Below, in pieces: positions 33,211 to 37,362 of a stretch of 37,362 nucleotides of DNA. The translations under genes were made by a program, and so were the position numbers. The first letter of the stretch is position 1. Every line of letters starts with the position of its first letter. The stretch covers positions 1 through 37,362 of the forward strand of contig CAMYML010000009.1 in the NCBI GenBank assembly GCA_947259305.1, written 5' to 3'. The stretch comes from an uncultured Gammaproteobacteria bacterium (GTDB lineage: Bacteria > Pseudomonadota > Gammaproteobacteria > GCA-001735895). The notes below the pieces were generated by a model. The model was not told the origin of the DNA. It made no database searches and was given only the letters and a program-made list of their open reading frames with translations.

Positions 33211-34992
33211 TTAGAAGGGCCAGACGATGAGGATCATCGGGATCGAGACGACGATGACGATGACTTCGAGCGGCAGGCCCATGCGCCAGTAGTCGCCGAA
33301 GCGGTAGCCGCCCGGTCCCATGATCAACGTGTTGTTCTTGTGCCCGATCGGCGTCAGGAAGGCGCAGGAAGCGGCGATCGCGACCGTCATCAGGAAGGGA
33401 TCGGGGTTGACGCTCAGGCGGTTGGCGATATCGATCGCGATCGGCGCGGCGATGACCGTGGTCGCGGTGTTGTTGAGCACGTCGGAGAGCGACATGGTGA
33501 CGATCATCAACAGCGTCATTACCACTACCGGCCCGTAACCCGCGGCGAAATCGATAATTTGCTGTGCGATTAGCGCGGTGCCGCCGGAGGCTTCGAGCGC
33601 CGAGCCGATCGGGATCATCGATCCCAGCAGCACGATCACCGGCCACTCGATCGAGGTATAGATTTCCTTCAGCGGCACGATGTTGAATCCGACCATGACG
33701 ATGCACACCAGCGCCAGCGCTTCGGGCAGATGCATGATGCCGGAAGTCGCCGCGGCGATCGCGAGCGCAAAGCTCAGCACCGCGATCCAGGCCTTGTTGC
33801 GTTGCACCACCTGCAGGTCGCGCTCCTGCAGCGGCAGGCATCCAAGCCAGGCGACGACATCGTCGATGCGTTCGCTTGGCCCCAGCAAGAGCAATACATC
33901 GCCGGCCCGGGTATCGAGCTTGCGCACCCGTTCGCGGAAGGTCTTGCCCTTGCGCGACACCCCGAGCAGCGTCACCCCGTGCCGGTACAGCAGCCGCAGG
34001 CTAAACGCGCTACGGCCCTCGATGCGCGCGTTTTCCGGCACCACCGCTTCGATCAGCGACAGGCCTTCGGCGGCGTGGCCGGCATATTTTTCGCTGCCGA
34101 CATAATCGAGCTTGAAGGCGCCGACAAAGGCATCGATATGTTCCGCGTCGGCCTCGATCACCAGCAGGTCGCCGCGGCGGATTTCCTCCGCGCGCGCCCG
34201 CCCGGGCAGACGCTTGCCTTTGCGCACCAGGCCGACGATGGCAACGTCGGCTTCGTCCGCCTCGGCGTCCAGGTCGCGCACGCGCCGGCCGATAATGCTC
34301 GAGCCTTCGGCAACCCGGACTTCGGCAACGTAATCCTCGTGCGGCAGCGGGACATTGGACTTCGCGTCAGCACCCTCCGGCAGTGGAATCAGCCGCCAGC
34401 CGACAAAGACGATGAAGATGACACCAGCCAGTGCGGTCACTGCACCCACCGGCGAAAAATCGAACATGCCGAAGGGCTCTCCGAGCGCCTGTTCGCGGAA
34501 ACTGGCGATGATGATATTGGGCGGGGTACCGATCAGCGTGATCATGCCGCCGAGAATCGACGCGAATGACAGCGGCATCAGGCTCAATGCGGCGCTGCGT
34601 TTCGCCTTTTTCGCGGCCTGCATGTCGATCGGCATCAGCAGCGCGAGCGCGGCGACGTTGTTCATCACCGCCGACAACACCGCGGCAACGCCCGACATGA
34701 CGCTGATATGCATGAACAGCGAACGCCCGCCGGAGATGATGCGGTTGGCGATCAATTCGATCGCACCCGAGTTCGACAGGCCTCGGCTTACAATCAGTAC
34801 CAGCGCGATGATCACCGTGGCGTGATGGCCGAAGCCGGCGAAGGCATCTTCCTGCGGCACCACGCCGATGACGATCGCCGTCACCAGCGCGCCGAAGGCG
34901 ACCAGGTCGTAGCGAATCTTGCCCCAGATCAGCAAGCCGAAGACGACGCCGAGCAGGCAAAACAGGACAACCTGGTCGGAAACTATTCCCAT
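33211..34992 (-). CDS. SLC13/DASS-type transporter with two RCK-C (TrkA_C) domains
   Basis: This is a 593-residue polytopic membrane protein. The N-terminal bundle (about 8-205) has NNVAALALLMPI and LIGTPPNIIIASF, a signature loop of the DASS/SLC13 group. Two soluble RCK-C domains follow (about 220-295 and 310-385), then the C-terminal bundle with LNNTATTVIAAPIAI and IGHKNNTLI. Such transporters import sulfate, dicarboxylates or related anions. The RCK-C domains may bind a nucleotide or ion for control. The start MGIVSDQV at 34992 is set by AGGA upstream. It overlaps the ABC permease gene's end by 10 nt (ATGGGAATAG), so the three genes form one operon. The substrate cannot be read from sequence; fumarase next door makes a dicarboxylate possible. 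Confidence 0.9.
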   Translation of the reverse strand: MGIVSDQVVLFCLLGVVFGLLIWGKIRYDLVAFGALVTAIVIGVVPQEDAFAGFGHHATVIIALVLIVSRGLSNSGAIELIANRIISGGRSLFMHISVMSGVAAVLSAVMNNVAALALLMPIDMQAAKKAKRSAALSLMPLSFASILGGMITLIGTPPNIIIASFREQALGEPFGMFDFSPVGAVTALAGVIFIVFVGWRLIPLPEGADAKSNVPLPHEDYVAEVRVAEGSSIIGRRVRDLDAEADEADVAIVGLVRKGKRLPGRARAEEIRRGDLLVIEADAEHIDAFVGAFKLDYVGSEKYAGHAAEGLSLIEAVVPENARIEGRSAFSLRLLYRHGVTLLGVSRKGKTFRERVRKLDTRAGDVLLLLGPSERIDDVVAWLGCLPLQERDLQVVQRNKAWIAVLSFALAIAAATSGIMHLPEALALVCIVMVGFNIVPLKEIYTSIEWPVIVLLGSMIPIGSALEASGGTALIAQQIIDFAAGYGPVVVMTLLMIVTMSLSDVLNNTATTVIAAPIAIDIANRLSVNPDPFLMTVAIAASCAFLTPIGHKNNTLIMGPGGYRFGDYWRMGLPLEVIVIVVSIPMILIVWPF

Positions 34993-35996
34993 TGAAATAT
35001 CCTCGCGCCGATGATCAACAGGATGACGCTCGATATGCCGAGCACCAGCAGGTGGTCGGATATCTGCACCAGGCCGGCGCCGTCGATCATGATTTCGCGC
35101 GCCGCTGCGGTGACATGCGTCAGCGGCAGCAGTAGCGCGAACTTCTGCATCGCCGGATGCGCGCCCTCGAGCGAAAACCACACGCCGGAGAGGAACATCA
35201 TCGGCCAGCTGAACAGGTTCAGTACCCCGTTCGCTACTTCCTCGCTGGATACGCGCGCGGCCACCAGGAGGCCGCAGCAAATCAGGTTGATACTGCCTAG
35301 CATAAATACCAGGAACAGGTTCAGATAGGACCCGTGCATGCGGAAGTCGAGGACGAAATCCATGCCGACGAAGATGACGACGTTAACCGCGATCATCAGC
35401 CATAGCCGGGACAGGATTTGTGCGGCCAGGAACTCGATCGCGCTCACCGGCGTCGCGCGCAGGCGCTTGAGCACGCCGAACTTGCGGTAGCGCACGATCA
35501 CGTAACCGATGCCGAACAGGGCGCCCCACATGATGTTCATGCCGATGACCCCGGGGATGACCCAGTCGATGTAGCGAATTTCGTCACCCTCGACCAGGAT
35601 CTGCTGCAGCGCCTCCCCGAAATTGGCGTAAGCCGCAATCAGCAGTTTCTCGACGATATAGCCGTTGGGCGAAGTCTGGTTGATCCAGTAACGGTTCGTG
35701 TTCGGGTCGAACAACAGATCGATCTGGTGACGCTCGACTTTGGACAGGCTGGACTCGACTTCGGCGAATTCGATAAACTTGACGAAGCGCGTATTGCCGA
35801 ATTCCGCCGCGGCGCCCTCGAGCGCGCCGCCAGCGATGATCCCGACCTTGAATTTTTCCGGATTTTCCTCGGTAAACGCGTAGGCGAATACAAAAATAAT
35901 CAGGATCGGCAGCAGCACGCTCCAGGCCAGCGACGAACGGTCACGAATGAATTCAAGATTGCGCGCGACGAACAGCGCGTAGATTCGGTTCCACAT
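34983..35996 (-). CDS. ABC-2 type transporter permease
   Basis: This is a 337-residue membrane subunit. One membrane segment near the N-terminus (about 20-38, WSVLLPILIIFVFAYAF) is followed by an extracytoplasmic domain of about 130 residues. Five more segments follow, with VIPGVIGMNIMWGALFGIGYVIVRYRKFGVLKRLRATPV and FSWPMMFLSGVWFSLE. This fits the ABC-2/YhfS-like exporter permeases. The ATG at 35996 overlaps the ATPase stop (TGATG), and the stop lies within the transporter start region. It most likely exports a drug, lipid or polysaccharide substrate; which one is unknown. Confidence 0.9.
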   Translation of the reverse strand: MWNRIYALFVARNLEFIRDRSSLAWSVLLPILIIFVFAYAFTEENPEKFKVGIIAGGALEGAAAEFGNTRFVKFIEFAEVESSLSKVERHQIDLLFDPNTNRYWINQTSPNGYIVEKLLIAAYANFGEALQQILVEGDEIRYIDWVIPGVIGMNIMWGALFGIGYVIVRYRKFGVLKRLRATPVSAIEFLAAQILSRLWLMIAVNVVIFVGMDFVLDFRMHGSYLNLFLVFMLGSINLICCGLLVAARVSSEEVANGVLNLFSWPMMFLSGVWFSLEGAHPAMQKFALLLPLTHVTAAAREIMIDGAGLVQISDHLLVLGISSVILLIIGARIFQWE

Positions 35997-36880
35997 CAGC
36001 CGCGTAATTCCTTGCCGGTCAGTTCCAGGAAAAGGTCCTCGAGATTGCGTGCGCGGATGCGCAGGTGGTTCAGCGGGATATCTAAATGCAGCAGGTGCTC
36101 GATGGTCCTGTTGACGTCGCCGGTAACGATATGCGCGCTGTCGTTGCGGTAAATCGCCTGGAATTCCCGCTCGCCGATATCGCGCGGGATATCGGCGGCC
36201 TGGATCTGTACCACGACGTCGTCGAAATGCGCCGCCAGCAAAGCGTCCGGCGCGTCGTGGGCGATAATCCGGCCATGGTCCATGATCGCGATCTCGTCGC
36301 AGAGCTCGTAGGCCTCTTCCATGTAATGCGTGGTCAGCAGTATCGTCGCGCCTTCCTCCTTGACCTGCTGCACCTGCCGCCAAAGGTTGCGCCGTGACTG
36401 GGGATCGAGCCCGGTTGTGGGTTCGTCGAGGAACATGATTTTCGGCTTGTTAATCAACGCCATCGCCAGCAGCAGGCGTTGCTTCTGCCCCCCGGAGAGC
36501 TTGCGCGTGTCCTGGTCCAGGAAATCATGCAGGGCGAACTGCTCGGCGAGTTCGTCGATGCTCGCCGTGTCGGGGTAGAAGCGGCTGAACTGAATCATGA
36601 TTTCGCGCACCGTGATGAAATCCTGCAACGCGGTATTCTGGAACATGATGCCGGCCTCGTTGCGAAATTGCGTTCCCAGCGCTTCGCCCTGGTACATGAT
36701 CGTGCCGGCGTCCGGGGTCTTGATGCCTTCCATCATTTCGATGGTCGTGGTCTTGCCGGCGCCATTGGGTCCGAGCAGGCCGAAACAGGTACCCTGCCGG
36801 ATCTCGAAACTGACATCGCGCACCGCGGTTAACGAGCCGAATGACTTGACCAGGTTGGATACTTGCAGGATGAAGGACAT
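35996..36880 (-). CDS. ABC transporter ATP-binding protein
   Basis: This is a 294-residue ATPase of the ABC-2 exporter class. Walker A is GPNGAGKTT (about 37-45), signature LSGGQ is at about 128-132, Walker B IMFLDEP is at about 148-154, and the H-loop is LLTTHYMEEA. The C-terminal 80 residues after DAPDALLAAHFDD form the extra domain typical of CcmA/DrrA-like ATPases. It pairs with the permease that begins at its stop codon (TGATG) and shares an operon with the DASS transporter. It is divergent from the GCS2-type gene. Confidence 0.95.
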   Translation of the reverse strand: MSFILQVSNLVKSFGSLTAVRDVSFEIRQGTCFGLLGPNGAGKTTTIEMMEGIKTPDAGTIMYQGEALGTQFRNEAGIMFQNTALQDFITVREIMIQFSRFYPDTASIDELAEQFALHDFLDQDTRKLSGGQKQRLLLAMALINKPKIMFLDEPTTGLDPQSRRNLWRQVQQVKEEGATILLTTHYMEEAYELCDEIAIMDHGRIIAHDAPDALLAAHFDDVVVQIQAADIPRDIGEREFQAIYRNDSAHIVTGDVNRTIEHLLHLDIPLNHLRIRARNLEDLFLELTGKELRG

Positions 36881-36987
36881 GAGCGGACTCGATCAGGGAG
36901 CGCAAAGTATAAACAGCCTTAGGGGTTAAAACTACCTTGCACATGGAGGTAGGCAATGCGCAAGCATCTATCTTATACTCGGATGCC

Positions 36988-37362
36988 ATGGGCGAAGAAA
37001 TCCACAAAGAACATTTCGAACAGGCCGATTACGACCGTTTCCAGCAGCGGCTGGAGCAGGAAACCGAGTTGCTGCGCTCGCTATTTGCAAAGCGCGCGTT
37101 CGACAATGAAAGCCGCATGCTCGGTTACGAGCTCGAACTGTGCCTGGCCGACGCCAGCGGCAATCCGAGCAAAAACAATCTCGACATCATCAATGCCGCC
37201 GGAAATCCGCTGTTCACCTCCGAGCTCGCCAAGTTCAACATGGAGATCAACGGCAATCCCTTTCCCTATACCGGCGATATCTTCAACCGGGTCGAGGCCG
37301 ACCTGAATACGCTGTTTCAGCAGGCCGACGCTGCCGCGCATCAGTTCGACACCCGTATCGGC
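36988..37362 (+). CDS. GCS2-type glutamate-cysteine ligase family protein (partial, 3' end outside window)
   Basis: Only the first 125 codons are present; the frame is open to the end of the window. The sequence MGEEIHKEHFEQADYDRFQQ, then GYELELCLADASGNPSKNNL, ELAKFNMEINGNPFP and the following helices match the N-terminal part of the GCS2/YbdK-like carboxylate-amine ligase family. The GYELEL strand carries the first metal/ATP-binding glutamates. These enzymes join an amine to a carboxylate such as glutamate plus cysteine. The exact substrate is not certain. A TATACT -10 (36974-36979) lies only 8 nt before the ATG, so the message may be leaderless. No ribosome binding site is seen. Confidence 0.75.
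   Translation, partial: MGEEIHKEHFEQADYDRFQQRLEQETELLRSLFAKRAFDNESRMLGYELELCLADASGNPSKNNLDIINAAGNPLFTSELAKFNMEINGNPFPYTGDIFNRVEADLNTLFQQADAAAHQFDTRIG

Overview
The window looks like a chromosomal piece of a GC-rich gammaproteobacterium. The evidence is the conserved block rpsT (opposite strand), murJ, ribF, ileS, lspA, fkpB, ispH at 2169-10111, the divergent bioB/comF pair, a 506-residue class I fumarase and many short GTCATCCCCGCG-type palindromic repeats. No phage, insertion sequence, CRISPR array, tRNA or rRNA was seen. The species cannot be named from this sequence.

Layout. 1-2111: palindromic repeats, two exported proteins on the minus strand and a fumarylacetoacetate-hydrolase-family enzyme. 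2169-10111: ribosomal protein S20, then the murJ-to-ispH operon for lipid II flipping, FMN/FAD synthesis, Ile-tRNA charging, lipoprotein signal peptide cleavage, a small FKBP isomerase and isoprenoid synthesis. 10206-14457: a DUF6279-like lipoprotein, a YkvA-like membrane protein, a tiny membrane protein, an exported lipase-like hydrolase overlapping a DUF6524-like membrane protein, and an Old Yellow Enzyme homologue. 14625-19871: an OmpR-type response regulator and histidine kinase, divergent from a three-gene operon encoding a short PspA/IM30 protein, a multi-pass membrane protein and a membrane-anchored von Willebrand A protein. 20076-26277: a small membrane protein, an exported protein with two thioredoxin folds, an unknown 114-residue protein, an 853-residue exported protein with three internal repeats and a pilin-like C-terminus, and a DUF3095 cyclase-like protein. 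26394-30363: a B12-binding radical SAM protein, a ribbon-helix-helix plus coiled-coil gene pair, a frameshifted bioB, and comF. 30640-37362: a flavin reductase, class I fumarase, an SLC13-type transporter overlapping an ABC-2 exporter, and the start of a GCS2-type ligase that runs off the end.

The most interesting parts are four. (1) The PspA-TM-vWA operon faces a two-component system, and an 11-bp-spaced direct repeat of the OmpR-box kind lies between them. This suggests an envelope-stress module that does not use PspF, PspB or PspC. (2) The DUF4124 / triple repeat / pilin-like protein at 22413-24974 has a type IV pilin-like globular end but no prepilin leader. (3) The RHH/coiled-coil pair at 28052-28545 has a clear sigma70 promoter and a direct-repeat operator candidate, like an autoregulated toxin-antitoxin or partition cassette, although no toxin is recognisable. 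(4) bioB is broken by a frame-changing deletion of about 44 nt, with both halves otherwise well conserved, so it is either a recent loss of biotin synthase or an assembly error.

Repeats recur in the intergenic regions (1-140, 19880-19994, 21710-21770, 22254-22305, 30374-30598, 31357-31488). In one place an arm of a palindrome has expanded into eight 18-bp tandem copies. All functional statements come from reading translated sequence and recognising families; no database search was run.
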